From: Laetiporus sulphureus 93-53
Lineage: Eukaryota; Basidiomycota; Agaricomycetes; Polyporales; Laetiporaceae
Length of the DNA stretch: 64,000 nt
Assembly: GCF_001632365.1 (NCBI RefSeq)
Contig: NW_024468513.1
Coordinates: forward strand, 987,167 to 1,051,166
Direction of reading: 5' to 3'
Below the pieces are notes generated by a model. It made no database searches and was not told the DNA's origin. It saw only the letters and a program-made list of their open reading frames with translations. Positions 1 through 16,590 of the stretch are shown here, in pieces. How positions within the stretch are numbered: position 1 is the stretch's first letter; every line of letters begins with the position of its first letter. Both the position numbers and the translations under genes were made by a program.

Positions 1-677
1 TTTGAAAAGGCGAGAAAAGAAGAATACCGCCGCCTTCGATGGAGTCGTACAAGTTGCGGATTCCCTACCGTAACACAGACCCAGGCTTACGGTTGATGTG
101 ATGTTGTGCACATATCTGAAATGGAGTAAGAAGTGGCACCAACAGTCAGCAAGTATCGTGACGAGCGGGCGAACGCGCACAATTTTGTCCAAAGTGAGGA
201 TCAATACGTTGGCTCACGGGCTCAACTCGTGTAGATCTGGAGTATTCGCTCGATCCCTACTGCTTGAGTAGGAACCAACCTCCCAGAGCCCGGCATCTGG
301 TCAGAAATATGTGTTCGTGCGACTTTAACAAGCTCACGATGTCGCGCATCATTACATGACGGTTGCTGCGGCAATAAAGGCTCGAGCGTAGCCACTCGGA
401 GTTTCGACGCCCGTGCAGCACGTGACGCCGACCGGCTTCAACGCCTGACCTTTGGCTTACACTTAGAGGCAAATGGCCCTGCATCGGGCTTGCGCAGTAG
501 CGACCTCTATCTCCTCAACTCTGCAGACCACCCGCCGACCATCATACGCGAAGATTACGCTGGCACTAGAGGGAGGAACTTTGTCAAACTTTCCCGTTTG
601 TGCGAAGCCCGCCTTGCTTGTGAATTGTCTACGCTCCAGATTGCATATTCCTCCGCGTTCTTTTTTTCCAGCATACT
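1..677. other. Left-edge stretch without a supported gene
   Basis: No frame in this stretch gives a convincing exon chain or recognisable protein. The short open frames overlap each other on both strands and look random. The last part probably holds the promoter and 5' leader of the gene that starts at 678; a pyrimidine-rich run lies just before that start codon. Confidence 0.5.
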
Positions 678-2330
678 ATGTCTGTCGCATCGTACCGATT
701 GGATATCCCTAGTCCTCGTCCACCTCCTCTACCTATCCGAACACAAGGCCTCAAATCACCCTCACTATCGGGCATCAACGACGCGTTCCCTTCACAAATT
801 GAGTCGCTGTCTCCAAGGATACACACACCATCCACACGCACAGCCTCCAGATTACAGAACAGGGTCCCACGGTCACCTCCCCAGAGTCCTCGCTTGAGGG
901 CCGGAGCGAGAGGATTGACTCCTCCGCCTTCAATACACAATCGCTCAGTCACTCCTTCACAACCCGTTCAAGGCGACTTGGAAGAGTTTGCTGAGCATTG
1001 TAGAGCTTGGTAAGGGTTTCAGTATGGGAAGCGGATTCAGAAGGTTGACAAAGATGGCAGGTACTTCGAGCAGAACGACGATGCCGGACGTGTCATGACA
1101 CATACCCTAACCACTCTTCCCCCTTCACAACGTGCGCCATTTGCTCGGCTGCAGGCGTCGATAAGATCTACATATCATGCGAGTGTCAATGCGCGCCGGA
1201 ATGCGGAATTCAAGGCCCATCTTAGCGCTACGCAGCTCGGAGCGTCGTTGATGCCACATTCTCGGGCCGATCCTGGTGGACCTTTGGCGAAGAAGGAACG
1301 TTACGAGAGGTTGGAACGATTCGTCAGATCATGGTGCACGATGGGCATGCCTGGCACAGAGCCCTTCTTTCAAGGCCTTTGGGCCGTCATGCGACTGCAG
1401 GTGGTTCCAGAACACCTTGGAGGAGCTGGAGGATTTAGAATCGAATGGGAAATCGATGATGCGGTCTTTAAGGAAGCTGCGTGAGTTCTGTGATGTGTGC
1501 GTTCGTCCTCCATCCATACCTAAAGCTCATGTCGGCTATTTCCGTAATGCAGCGGCAAAGAATTTATGCTTGAGGCCATTGATGTTCTCAAAGGAGTGAG
1601 TCTCTAGGTTCTGTTTTGTCGGTCGCCGACGATTTCCTGATATCGGCCTCGCTAGGTTCTCGCTTTCGAAGGAATACTGTCGAGCAAGAGATCCTCCTCG
1701 CTGACAGGTTCCGTTCCTTACTCGGCCGTTTCCTCACTGTCTCCAATTCACTCTCGGTCGCAGTCGCAACCTCTTCCTTCTGCTATCTCCGACTCGGCGC
1801 GTTCTCGGAAGGTTCCGCCAATTACATCAACCACTCAAACGAAAAGACCACGAGCTCCCAGTGATCCCTTCTTGGATACCCCCTCATTATCAACGTCATA
1901 TTCCTCTGCAAACACGATGGCGCATCCCTCGACGTCGGGCTCGACGCTGGGAGATGAGCCGGTGACGCCCACAATGCTGCCTCTAGACGGTGTGGATTTG
2001 TCAGCGTCGACATTTAGTGTTATGGAGTCGCCTGACACCGAGGAATCAATGAGGACATGGATAGCTCCCGACCTGTCCAACCATGAGTACCTTGAGTTGC
2101 TCTCGGCGTTCCCGACATTCATTACTCGTAACACATTGCCTCGGTTCCCTGTATCGGAAAGCTTGCAGCGAATGCCTGACCTTGAGGAGGGCCAGGAGAT
2201 GCAAGATGAGCTCAAGCGCATAAGGTTTGGGACAGGTGCAATCTGGGTCGGGTCGAGGCCTCGTTCTAGTGGGTGGGAGGGCAGCTGGTGGATCCGATTC
2301 AAGCTGTGGGTCCGAAGAATGCTCTGCTAG
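678..2330 (+). CDS. Conserved basidiomycete protein of unknown function
   Basis: I do not know a function. The chain begins MSVASYRLDIPSPRPPPLP, a Pro/Ser-rich tail, then a folded-looking block (EEFAEHCRAWYFEQ, TLPPSQRAPFARLQASIRS, ERLERFVRSWCTMGMPGTEP, FKEAAGKEFMLEAIDVLKG) and a Ser/Thr-rich C-terminal half. Introns at about 1012-1071, 1482-1551 and 1596-1655 join these pieces in frame; the last exon is open to the stop at 2330. The protein ends in a basic, aromatic segment (WWIRFKLWVRRMLC) that could be a membrane-associating amphipathic helix; this is inference. The block resembles a protein I associate with agaricomycete genomes in general, so it is likely a real conserved gene rather than an orphan. 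Confidence 0.8.
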
Positions 2331-4929
2331 CTATTTCAGACAGTCTTCGGCTCTTCTCATTGCGTCAGAGTCACAACACATCATGCAACCTCTGAACATT
2401 CGGACATGTGCGATGCCTCCGTGTACTTCCTGTATTGTGCATCCGGTCCGTGGAATCCCATTCTTGATTGGACACCATATGGACACTTACGTTGCACACT
2501 CCGTTCTGTCATTTGTCATGTTTCAAGTTGTGATCGCGAACGTACATGGACACTGTAGTTGCGACTTGGACCGCGAAGCTTCCTCTCCGCTAGTAGAGGT
2601 GCATATACCTAGTACGGTCATCTTTGTATGCTGTTCACTGTGCTGATAACCAGAGAAGAATGTGATAAGATAGTAGATCCTACGGAAGCGAGAAGCATCG
2701 TGCGTTGCGATTTGCGTTCAGTAGCCAGTGCCAGCGTTGAACGACTACCATGTTCCCGCTCACTATTACTAAACATTGTGACTGATTGGTGACACTTCAA
2801 GCTTTCAAGCTTCAAGCCAGGTAGTGAAAGGCGAGCTCTTTTTGCTGGTGCTCATTTTCGCTGCTGTTCATCGGATGAGGAGTTTGCTTCTTCCTCTCAA
2901 TACATGATGGCATGAACGTAGCGGATATACTATGGTGGTGAGTGTCCATATTAGCTGGAATAATCGCGTTCTCAGAATAACTTTAGCTTATTGAAGGTCA
3001 GGTCTCATATATGTCGGTATATAGCCCTGATACTTCTGGTCAGGACCTCGCTCGGCGGGACTGCAATTAATTATTGCTTAGACCAGCCCGTCACTAAGGG
3101 GCTTCAGAAGAGAGGCTGTTCGTCATGAATCTCCACTGCGGCATACCAATGCCCTCCAGAGCCTTCCACACGAAGCGGTGCCGAACTTTACTGCCAAAGT
3201 CATCCATCGCGCAATTAAACGTGACCTCTCCGCTGGTCGATTGGTCATTCTCCAGACTCCTGAAGAAATAGTAGCATGTTGTTGAAGCCTTCGGATAACA
3301 ACGGCGACGACTCGAGCTGCCGTGGCAAATTGCATTGCTTCACGATATCAAGCTTTGTTTTCCTTTCTCATGAAACAGCTTTCTCCATTGGGGCTGTCTC
3401 ATTCACAGGAGTACTGGCACCATACAGTGGCAAAATGTCAATTGAAGGTATGTACGTCGCAGGATTGATGCAATTGAACGCTTTGACCTTTATCGAAGAC
3501 GATTCTTATTCGCTGCACTGCTCAACCGGTCATCTCTTCTCAATTCAGGCTTCCGTTCGAATTTCTATCGAGTTATTGGGAAGCGTACTGCGGATCTCAT
3601 TGGCTGCAGCAATTGGTCATTGCCTTTCCAGCAACAATATTTAGGCAGCATGAGTCGATATCTATCATTTCCCTGTGCTGATGATTCTCGAAGTGGGAGT
3701 GCATGCAACCGCTCATGGTGATTTGATGTTATCGGCGAAAGCATGAAAGTCCTCCGTCCCGTTTCGAGTTGACACTCCTGTGCATCCTAAGCCAAAGCAT
3801 TTGTCTCCAGGTCAGCATGGTGCGGGACGGACTCCCCGGCCATCTCGGTGCTGACATCTTCACTGAGCACTCATAACCTGAGTACCGTATCGGCAAATGT
3901 TACCGTTCTCCCAAGGCGCACATCTTTCCCCTATGATGGCCCTGCATCAGGTGGGCTCGATCTGGTGCCGCGCAACGCCTTCGACTGTCGGAGTTGTGGA
4001 ATGCCACTCCTTGATCTTCCGTGCATGCTCGTAAGCGACGCTGATCATGCCTAAGTCGGTATCCATCAATACCGCGATGTGAGCGACTGTCGGACGAGGC
4101 TGTTCGCTGGAGATTATGACAAACATCGATGCCGTGATGTCAATGCATGGTGTCCCCAATTGTCAAGCTCCGCCAGGATGTTGTTAAACGATCAAATTAA
4201 CTCGACACGATTTTGAATTTCGGAGAAGAATAAATACAAATGCTCGAAGGTTGCAACCCCGTAACGACGTGCAACTCATGGTGTCGAATTCTTGATACGA
4301 CCACACTCGTATGGCCAAGCACGCCTTTATAACCGAACCTGTACGGCAACCATGAGGTGCCTGTTTTCCCAATATCACAGCGACATCCGACCAATGGTAG
4401 CGGCGCAGCGGCGGGATCTCTTCTTGATTGATGACGGTCAGCGCGTCTTGTGACTTTGCTGACTACCAAAGGATTCTACGTGCCTATGAGAGATACGCAG
4501 CAAATATGATCCCTTCGATACTCCTACATCTCTGCATACACTGCATTCACTCCGCTCCGTGCGGCTTCTTGCGGGTGATGAACATTATATGACAGGAACT
4601 AGAACAAATCGATAAGGAGCGAACGCATGGCGAGAGTTGAGATAGCGTGAAGAATAACGGTGAGTTCGAAGTGTAAGCTATTTATGGAGGACTAACGGAA
4701 TCAGGTCGAGGAGGGACGGGGGAGCATGAGGCCATACGTAGCAAGCACGTTCGGAGAAGGATAAGGGGTAAGATAAGTTACGGCATGACAGCAACATTGA
4801 AAGAGGCGAGTGCGTGGTAATGTCGCAATTCACAGCGAAAAAAGGTAACGGTACCTGACAGCAATGCTGTAAGAGCGGAGTGAGGCGAACGGAAATGGCG
4901 TGAATGTATCATAGGTAAGATCCGGCCTG
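2331..4929. other. 2.6-kb stretch with no supported gene
   Basis: No exon chain could be built here on either strand. A frame around 3123-3270 (+) reads like part of a protein (AVPNFTAKVIHRAIKRDL) but stops quickly with no matching neighbour exons, and the open frame at 3276-3644 has no recognisable domain. This could hold decayed gene fragments, a non-coding transcript or simply spacer. It is the largest apparently gene-free gap in the window. Confidence 0.5.
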
Positions 4930-6574
4930 CTAGTACCGTCTTGATTTTGTCGCCCGCAAATCCGCCTCGAGCGATCTCACCTGTTCAACTAGGCTGTGCG
5001 ATAATGAGCAACGAGTCAAGGCACGGGAGCATTTGTTATACCGTTCATTTTCTGCCTCTAAATCTGCAATTCTCCTGGTCTTTATCTCGTGACTCTTCTG
5101 CGCGGCCGCCTGTTTCCTTTCAAGCTTTCTGATATAGTCTGGGAGCTCGGCGAGTCCATCCAGGTATGCCGCAACCGCGTCGGCTGACAGTGTTCTAGTC
5201 ACCGTGGATTCAGTAGCCTGAGAGGAGTACAACGCAGACAGACGCCCGCTCTCGGAGGTAGGAGCATGTTCTACGAAGGGGTTCTCCTACTCGATCGTTA
5301 TTAAGGTTGTCATCGAACGTGTCCACTACGTACATACCGGATCGTTCGCGACGTGCTGACATTGTCTTGTCAGTTCATCAACGTCCCTACTCTTACCCTT
5401 CCACCTCGTCGGTGACACTGGCTGTTCCTGGCTAGTATAAGGCGGTCCGAATTGTAGACCCAGACCAGCACTTCGCGGTGGGGTCAGTAGACCATTGCGG
5501 TAACTGGCTCCGGACGTGGAATGTCCTTGAGAGTAGGAAGATGGACCAGGAGTCCGCGGTGACGAGAAAGCAGGCAATGTTTCAGGCACCTGGCGAGGCG
5601 TTGCATACTGACTAACGCCACTTTCAGTCGGAGGCGAACCCCAGTATTGATCCTCATCTGACTCCTCGGTAGACACTTCAGTGATGGGACTTGTCTGGAT
5701 GCCAGCACTGTGTAGAGAGGGTTGCGGCGATGTAGGTTCAGATCCGTAGTCAGATTCCTCGAGACATGTTCGCTTGGGTGAAAACCGATGACTGATATCT
5801 TTACTGTCATTTTGAATTTGACTGAGTGGTGCCTGGATCGGTTCACGTCGCACGGCGGAACCTTGCGAGCTGGGCTTTCGATCTGGAGCCGTGACGGCAC
5901 TGGAATGCGGCGGTGCAGGGCGATAGCTACCAGGAGTGCCATTTGGACTAGGAGGCCCTTGCAACTGTGTCATTGCAGACCGCATCAATCCATCCCGCCG
6001 TTGTCTTTGCTCAGGTGTGAGCTTGCGTGACGGGGTGAAAGACTTGAACGGGGTAGGGCGAACAGGTGTTCTGGGTAGCTCCGCATGGGAATAATCTGTA
6101 GATGGTCCTGCAAGCCGCCGCAGGCGCTTGGAAGGCGAAGGTTGGTCAGAGGATGTGCGATTTATGGTCGCATGCTCATATTGTGGAGAAGAACTAGACA
6201 TTGCTGGTGTAGGGCAGAAGTTGGTCGTTTCGCGATCCTTTTCAGATGCCACGGCGGACTTGCTGTTCTGCTGAGCTCGTCTTAGGATAGGATCGTCCGC
6301 CCACTCTGTACATTTACTACGTCAGTGTATAGTGCGCGAGAAGTCCGCTAGCAGCAACGCAACTCCAAAATCCACAGCGTTTAGCTTCATCCGGGATGGG
6401 GCACGTATAGAACTGTCTGAATCGGATGTGCACCATTCAAACAATGCAACAGCGCGGCAAGACCTACTTGCCAGGGTTCCTGGACGTATGGCTTGTGAAC
6501 TTGGCAGCTAGTACACCGTGATGGCACCGCACATTTCCTTCCGAGTCAACTGGGTCTGTGCTGTGGTGAAACAT
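4930..6574 (-). CDS. GRF-type zinc-finger protein with C-terminal coiled coil
   Basis: The start at 6574 (MFHHSTDPVDSEGNVRC) is the first ATG in frame with a GRF zinc finger built from three small exons. Cys17, His19, Cys41 and Cys50 fit the zinc ligands, and the typical signature follows (NPGKQFYTCPIPDEAKRCGF, then WKWADDP). GRF fingers bind single-stranded nucleic acid in proteins such as APE2, TOP3A and NEIL3. The finger is followed by a long Ser/Pro-rich, probably disordered region with basic patches (about 5326-6300) and a Leu/Glu/Arg-rich coiled coil ending LEADLRATKSRRY at 4930. The architecture (N-terminal GRF, disorder, coiled coil) has no nuclease or topoisomerase domain, so a DNA-repair or RNA role is only suggested. 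It is divergent from the gene at 6755, with about 180 bp between starts. Confidence 0.75.
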
Positions 6575-6754
6575 TCTCTGAGGTTGGGAAGGCTGGGACG
6601 TGATGGTTGAGGTCAAGGTTAAAGGTGAAAGGAGCGTCGGGCACGGTCATATACATAGGAGACAAGGCGCCACCAACAGGCGCTTTCTCGACGGATCGGT
6701 AAACGTTAAACGTAAACGCTCGACCAGACGTCCCTACATCCATCGACCTTGCCG
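6575..6754. promoter_or_regulatory. Shared intergenic promoter region between divergent genes
   Basis: Only about 180 bp separates the start codon of the GRF-finger gene (-) from that of the PAC4-like gene (+), so both promoters must lie here or overlap the neighbouring coding regions. No specific factor site was recognised. Confidence 0.4.
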
Positions 6755-7457
6755 ATGATGGGCACCATTCGCGTCGAGACGAGGCATGTCCGACCGGCAG
6801 ACCCGTCACTGCCTGCTCTTGCTCTTCAGGTCACGCATCTTATCGACTCTTACATGCTCTGGGTCGGCACAACCGACGAAACCGCAGAGGAGGTGTACAA
6901 AGCACCGTTGCAGGGCAATCTCGCCAGAGACTGGGCGTGTGCTATGCCGGCTAGAGATGTAAGTATAGTGTCAACGTGGCCAAGGACACGAAGTTTTTCC
7001 GCCTCGGAAACGCATCATTGACGCGCAGGCAAGCTGAACATGAACATTCCGCCCGCTGCGACGTCGCTCTTCCGGACATCGAGTTCCGACGCCGCTTTGT
7101 CGATGGCGCAACGGCTTGGTGATGCACCTGCTTTTCGATCCGCTGCCAATGAATGCTGACTGCGGCTGTTCTCGCGGTGCTGCGGTAACGCCTACCCGCG
7201 TTGCTGAATCACCGCCCTATGTTCCTTTTGCAGCAAGGCGCTTCAAGAAACAAATCTTTCTGTCCATCGATCTCCCTCCGGCATTCGACTCCATGGGACA
7301 GGGGGCAAAGCTGATTTTTGCGGTGGAGAAGGCAGTGGTAGACATGCTCAAAGAGATGGAGCAGGGACCTCACATGACTCAACCGAGCCGAGCTAAGGGG
7401 TATGAGGCGCAGAGCGCAGCCGCCCCAACGCACCGGCGTCCTTGGCTACGTGGATGA
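6755..7457 (+). CDS. Proteasome assembly chaperone 4-like protein
   Basis: Exon 1 carries RVETRHVRPADPSLPALALQ and then THLIDSYMLWVGTTDETAEE, the strand pair typical of the PSMG4/Poc4 fold. Exon 2 gives NMNIPPAATSLFRTSSSDAA and SMAQRL, exon 3 gives ARRFKKQIFLSIDLPPAF and then GAKLIFAVEKAVVDMLKEME. Introns at about 6959-7033 and 7112-7231 keep the frame. Family members work as a heterodimer with PSMG3/Irc25 to help build the proteasome alpha ring in cytosol and nucleus. A tail of about 30 residues after KEMEQ, rich in Arg/Pro/Ala and ending at 7457, is not part of the fold. The first true ATG in frame is at 6755 (or 6758). The pattern match is good but the family is divergent, so moderate confidence. 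Confidence 0.7.
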
Positions 7458-7761
7458 AGGTGTATGTTTTCGGGTAGTACTTTAGACAGGAATAATAATA
7501 CGAGGAGAAAAATGCAGATAGAACGATGAGCAGGAGGAGAAAATGCTGCTTGATGAGTGCGCGCGGCTCGTGCTCGGCGTTCGCCCTGTAAATGCATGAT
7601 CGGGGCCTCGCTACCTCAGACTCTGCGGCCTTTGCACAGCCGTCTCTGTCCCGGCCGTCATCCTCGTCGTCGGCTGCCCTCTCGACATCCAGTGTAGACC
7701 GATTACAACGTCGCGCAAGCCGTGAGCTGCTCTCACTCACCGATTTGTGTCGTCACATCAT

Positions 7762-11853
<4,092 letters not shown>

Positions 11854-12219
11854 CGGAGCTCGCTTATACCTTTGCGTGGTCCTGTACGTCTCATTTTTGT
11901 CTTTTTTTCACGCCCAAAGGCCCGTTGATATCATCTAACGACTGCTCTTCCTCCTCTGCACCTATTTCAATCGTTCCGTCAGACCGATCTTTAAGGGAGT
12001 GCATCCTGAAGGTCGATGGTCTCAGAATTTTATCACCATGCCTGCGAAAGGAATGTACATGGCGATGTAGTTTCATCACGGCATGATGTATATTCACCGG
12101 CTGTACTTAGTAATGGACACAACCAGCTGAGACCTCTTCTATATTCTCCGTGAGCCTGTACGGAAGTTTGATATCGGAGTGACGAAGCCATGACTCCCTG
12201 TTACGGGGTGCACGACAAG
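11854..12219. terminator. Convergent 3' flanks of YAK1 and the phosphatase gene
   Basis: These 366 bp lie between two stop codons facing each other and must hold both 3' UTRs and polyadenylation signals. A T-run lies near 11895-11908. No gene seen. Confidence 0.4.
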
Positions 12220-13275
12220 TCAGAGCTGCTTGAAAATCTCCTCGACTTCCCAAGCACCGGCCCAATATCGGACTTGACACTTGAGACGGCTCTCTTCCTC
12301 GTAACCAGTGATAAGCTTCTCCAGACCACGGTGCCGCCTGCAAAGCACCATGTCCTGGCTGTGACGGGGTTAAGACGCGGCTCGTAGCGGTTGGCATGAA
12401 GGAACCAGTCACCTTCTAAGACGTAAAACCGCACAGAAGTCATTGGTCCCGTCCCCAACGTAGATGATGCGGTCGAACTGAGTTCTATGTCTATCCAAGA
12501 AGGCGTCCAACTCATCGCCTGGAGCGGACCTCAAATGCGCTGAACTCAAGATGATGGGTGATGCCGTACCTTTGCACATATTCGGGCTGCAGCCTACTTT
12601 GCATTGATGCTGAGGACCTTCAGGATCTACCCTCCTCCGCAGCTTGAGCAGCCCTGAGGGATCCCATTCAGCGGGGTTTGTCACGACCTCTTCGAAGAGG
12701 GTATCCAAGCCTTGAGCCTGAGGGTCTTCGTGGACTACACGTTTCTGCCTCATAACAATACCCGACATACCTTGAGAATGGTGGAGATGAATACAATGTT
12801 GGCATTGGACAGACAAAGGAATGTGGTCTTCGGAGTGGACCTAGTCTTGAGATCGGTGACTCCACGCGCCATTGCCGGGTGCTGCGCGAGAGAATGAACG
12901 GCAGCCAGCGATGATGAACAACAGGATCACGCACGAAAGGCATCTTCCGTAATACATCTTCTATTTCCTCTTTGGCTACGCCCTTGGCATGCAGTTCTCG
13001 CAAAGAGGACGCCCTTTGTACGTCAATGAGAGTCACGCCACGGCGTTGCAAAGCAGGGTCCTACATGAGATCGGTCCACTGTACTTCCTGCTTCAAAGTC
13101 TTCATCTTCCTCCGAAGCTCCGGGGCCAGTACCTCAAAGACCCAGCGGTCTGAATCCTGGTCTGCCAGAGACCTTGTAACAGGAGAAACGTCATTTCTAC
13201 GAGTCATGGAGTTCTCGAGGGCACGCACCAGTCGAAATCAAATACGACGAGCTGTTTCTCCGCAGTATCAGACAT
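12220..13275 (-). CDS. HAD-superfamily phosphatase, PHOSPHO1/2 type
   Basis: Starts MSDTAEKQLVVFDFDW and after an intron continues SLADQDSDRW, giving the HAD motif DxDxS (FDFDWSL). Further exons give KQEVQWTDLMASSLRELHAK, EIEDVLRKMPFHPAMARGVT, TTFLCLSNANIVFISTILK (HAD motif II region), the Cys-rich loop CKVGCSPNMCKGDELDAF, and IIYVGDGTNDFCAVLRL (motif IV, GDGxxD). It ends WAGAWEVEEIFKQL. The family (Put_Phosphatase) dephosphorylates phosphocholine, phosphoethanolamine or pyridoxal phosphate; which one here cannot be told. Five introns were needed, one of which (51 nt) removes an apparent in-frame TAG, so the gene is intact. Confidence 0.9.
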
Positions 13276-13509
13276 CGCGAGCTCTCGCAAAGGCAAGGAG
13301 CCGTTCTAGATGAATTGATGTATGAGCCAGCGCACGCGGCGCTGCAGTTGAAAGTGTGGCCGGACGGTAAGGATGGCGCAAGGAGTCAACTCGCGTCGAA
13401 ACCTTGCAGCCACAATCCGTATCTGATCGAGATCCCGATGGGCGGAGGCACGTGGACATGACTGCTCAGCTTACCTAACGCCCTCTTCGCGACGCGCTCG
13501 CCACACGCG
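13276..13509. promoter_or_regulatory. Bidirectional promoter region, phosphatase / TFB1
   Basis: The two start codons are 234 bp apart and point away from each other. Both promoters must share this gap. No binding site was recognised. Confidence 0.4.
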
Positions 13510-15910
13510 ATGCCTCCCGCCGTCTGCACTGCAAAGGCGTCCTACAAGAAACTACCCGGCATCCTCGAGCTCACAAACACTCACCTCTTGTGGACGCCCG
13601 ATGGAAAGAAAGCACCCACTATCCGCATAGCTCACGCGGAGGCTGCATGTCAGTTCTATGACCAACCTCGTTTGCTAGTGCGGTCGATTTAACGCGCTTC
13701 GTGCGTCAAAGTGTTATTTTGTAGCAAGGAAGGCGCGCCCCAAGTCCGCCTGAAAATTGGTCTGGTTGGAAATGAAGCTGGCCACAACTTCACTTTCACA
13801 TCACCTCAAGCTGTGGCGCTCGCTGAGCGCGAGAAGTTTAAGAATGAATTGACCAACATCATTAGTCGAAACCGGAGCGGGCTTTCGACTCCTGTCACAA
13901 AGGCTCCCGCTACACCGGTCGCACCTGCACCAACGAAGACCCCCCCGTCCAGGATACCAATTTCCGCGATAACAGCTTCTACGTCCCGTGCCGCATCTGT
14001 TGCCAGTGATTCAAGGGCATCCGGCACCCCAGTCAATGACCCTACAAAAGACTTCCGCCTCCGGAAGAAAGTACTTTTGAGTAATCCTGATCTGGCGGCT
14101 CTGCACAGAGAACTTGTCATGGGAGGGCACATTGCAGAGAATGAGTTCTGGGAAGGCCGAGAAGTTCGTTGCTGTTCATGCATGCATGAATGCCGATGCT
14201 AACATTTGTTAGCATCTAATTCTCGCTCAAGAAGCGGCGGAAAGTCAGAAGCGAGGCAAGCCTGGTCAGCTGGTGGATCCTCGACCTCAGACCGTAGATG
14301 GGGAGGTCAAGATTATCATCACTCCTCAGCTGGTTCATGATATTTTTGAGGAATATCCGGTTGTTGCGAAAGCATATAATGACAATGTCCCAAGCAAGGT
14401 AAGTCTTCGGTTAGCTGGCCGCGCGGTGTGGGCCGCCAATATTGAATGCGGTTGAAAGCTGTCCGAGGCCGAGTTTTGGAAGCGCTATTTCCAGTCAAAG
14501 TTATTTAATGTGCATCGTGCCTCTATCCGTTCATCTGCAGCACAACATGTTGTCAAGGACGACCCGATATTTGACAAGTACTTGGAGAAAGAGGACGATG
14601 GTGGGTTACATATATAGTGTAGTATTGGATCTGCTGACACCCTACGAAGAGCTGGAACCCCGGCGACTGCGAGAAGAGGGGGTTGACATTTTTATTGATT
14701 TGGCTTCAACCCAAGAAGACCACGGAGAGGTACCGACCCATCATCATGTCAAAACTTCTTGCTCACCTCGCTGTTGAACTGTCAGACAGGGATTACAAAC
14801 GATATTACTATGCAAGCAGGAAAGCAAAGAGCAGTCTTGCCGCTGATCCGCAAGTTCAACGAGCATTCTGGTCGACTCCTTCACACCACTCTGTAGGTCA
14901 TTAAATCGATGCGTCTCTGCTCGCATTCACAAACAGTTCCAGTGGCGAACCGTCTGCAAAGCGGAGACGGACGGAAGCAGGGGAAGCTGTCGATGTAAGC
15001 GCTCATACTTGGCGATGTTCTGTGATCAACTAATCTTGTTGCTCTCCAGCATTACTCTCAGCTGGACCTGGAAGATCTCCATGATAGTCAGGCTGCTGCT
15101 GGAATCCTCTTGAATATGCAAGATCGAGAGCGATACTTTGATAGCAGAATCGCGAATACCTCAGCACCCCAAGCCGCTGACCAGGCAAGCCATATCGAAT
15201 TGCACGCGAATCCTCGTTTCATTGATGGCGAATATGTCAGACTTTAGACGGGAGCGTCGCATTGCAACAGCTGAAGGACAGCTTGCCGGGTTGGTCAGAT
15301 CATTTGAGGAAGGTGGATGCGACTATTGTCTGTCCCGGTGCCGTGTATCTGACTCGGAACACGCGGCAGCTGAAACTCGAGAAGAAAGCAGGCGAGGCAG
15401 CACTAGTCGCCATGACGCAGAACGTGTCCGCGCGACTAGATGTCAAGATGAGGAGATGTGCGCTACCTTTTAGCACCATTAACCCTGACATGTGCCTATC
15501 TAACCACACTATTCAGCCGACATACCCGAGGGTGTCTTCCGGCAGATGACGACTTGTCAGACTGCCGCCAACGAGTTCCTGCGGCAGTTTTGGCTCTCAA
15601 TCTACCCATCTACTATGGAAGGGCAGACACTTTTGGCAGCATCGCCCGCGCAGAAAGCCGCCAAGGCGGCGAAGATGGCAGGATATCTGGCCAAGACGCA
15701 CGAAAAGGTGGAGGCGCTCGTCCACAGTGCGCGGCAAGAAGGGGTAGAGCCCGCGCGTGTTCAGGTGGTGGGTGAACATTTCGTTGATACCCAATCTTTC
15801 TGCTATACAATCTCATCGGTTCCTGTGTGAAGGCAATGCAACCTCTTTTGAACGCTGTGGACAAGGCACTTGCGTTCTGGCGCGCTCGAACTGCGAAAGC
15901 TGTGCGATGA
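13510..15910 (+). CDS. TFB1: TFIIH core subunit TFB1/p62 (GTF2H1)
   Basis: The N-terminal PH-type domain (KKLPGILELTNTHLLWTPDG, APQVRLKIGLVGNEAGHNF) is followed by a Ser/Pro linker and two BSD domains, the first with ENEFWEGRE, the second with LSEAEFWKRYFQSKLF. Then come DPIFDKYLEKED, EEGVDIFIDLAST, AVLPLIRKFNEHS, the middle region QLDLEDLHDSQAAAGILL and the C-terminal helices TTCQTAANEFLRQFW and LLNAVDKALAFWRARTAKAV. These are p62/Tfb1 blocks in order. The protein is part of the TFIIH core, used in RNA polymerase II initiation and nucleotide excision repair; its PH domain contacts activators, TFIIE and repair factors. About nine short introns. SSL1, a direct TFIIH partner, lies about 18 kb to the right. 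Confidence 0.93.
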
Positions 15911-16590
15911 TTGCCCATCTCGACCTAGGGTGCCTTGTGATTTATTATAATCACATCTGTGGTCATGATAGATAGACGCCTAATGTAGATCGCAAGACGC
16001 CGTGAGTCATCGTCTCCCTGAAACGACACTGAGACGCCATCCGCTCGTATCGCAGCCGTGCGATCATGTATTCATTACTGTGGAAGACCACTGTTTCCTT
16101 GAATTATCCAGCATAGCATCTAATGTGCTGTTCGAAATTTTTGAGCGCACCGCTGGAGATATGGCGAGTCCACAAATCGCCCTGAGATTGCACCGTTGCC
16201 GTTGACGATGTAACATGCGCTCATATGCCACCAAACTTTATTTGCGACAGTCATGCTAAACTGGCCAATAGTCGAGGCCATGCATACCAATTCAAGTCTA
16301 TCTTTTCGTCTCTGCCTCTGTAGCTGGCACATCGGTATGTGGCTGTGTGGTCTGCCCAACGAGTCGAGGCTCATTGATCATCTATATGCTCGACTCCGGG
16401 AACTATCTGCATGGAAACCGGTATCATCTGCGAGATGAACAGCACTGTGGTGTTTCTGATCTTCTGCGCTAACTGGCTTCGAAGCGGCCTGCTACGGCCG
16501 GGTATATAAAATGCTGACAATGAGGCAGATCCCTCGCTCAAACGTGCCAGTACATCTCATTGTCTGTGTACCCAGGTCATCCAGTCCTCG
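15911..16590. other. Intergenic stretch, no gene seen
   Basis: About 680 bp between TFB1 and the DUF4436 gene, both on the plus strand. Short frames on both strands show no domain or exon logic. A TATA-like tataaaatg at about 16503-16511 lies roughly 80 bp before the next start codon and may be its core promoter element. Confidence 0.4.

Noticed and set aside
6749..6757. Start of the PAC4-like protein at 6749
   Set aside because: That codon is TTG; the first ATG in frame is at 6755.
12961..13100. In-frame TAG in the PHOSPHO-type phosphatase (after WTDLM)
   Set aside because: A 51-nt GT..AG intron starts inside that codon; removing it gives WTDLM-ASSLRELHAK, matching the family. The gene is not broken.
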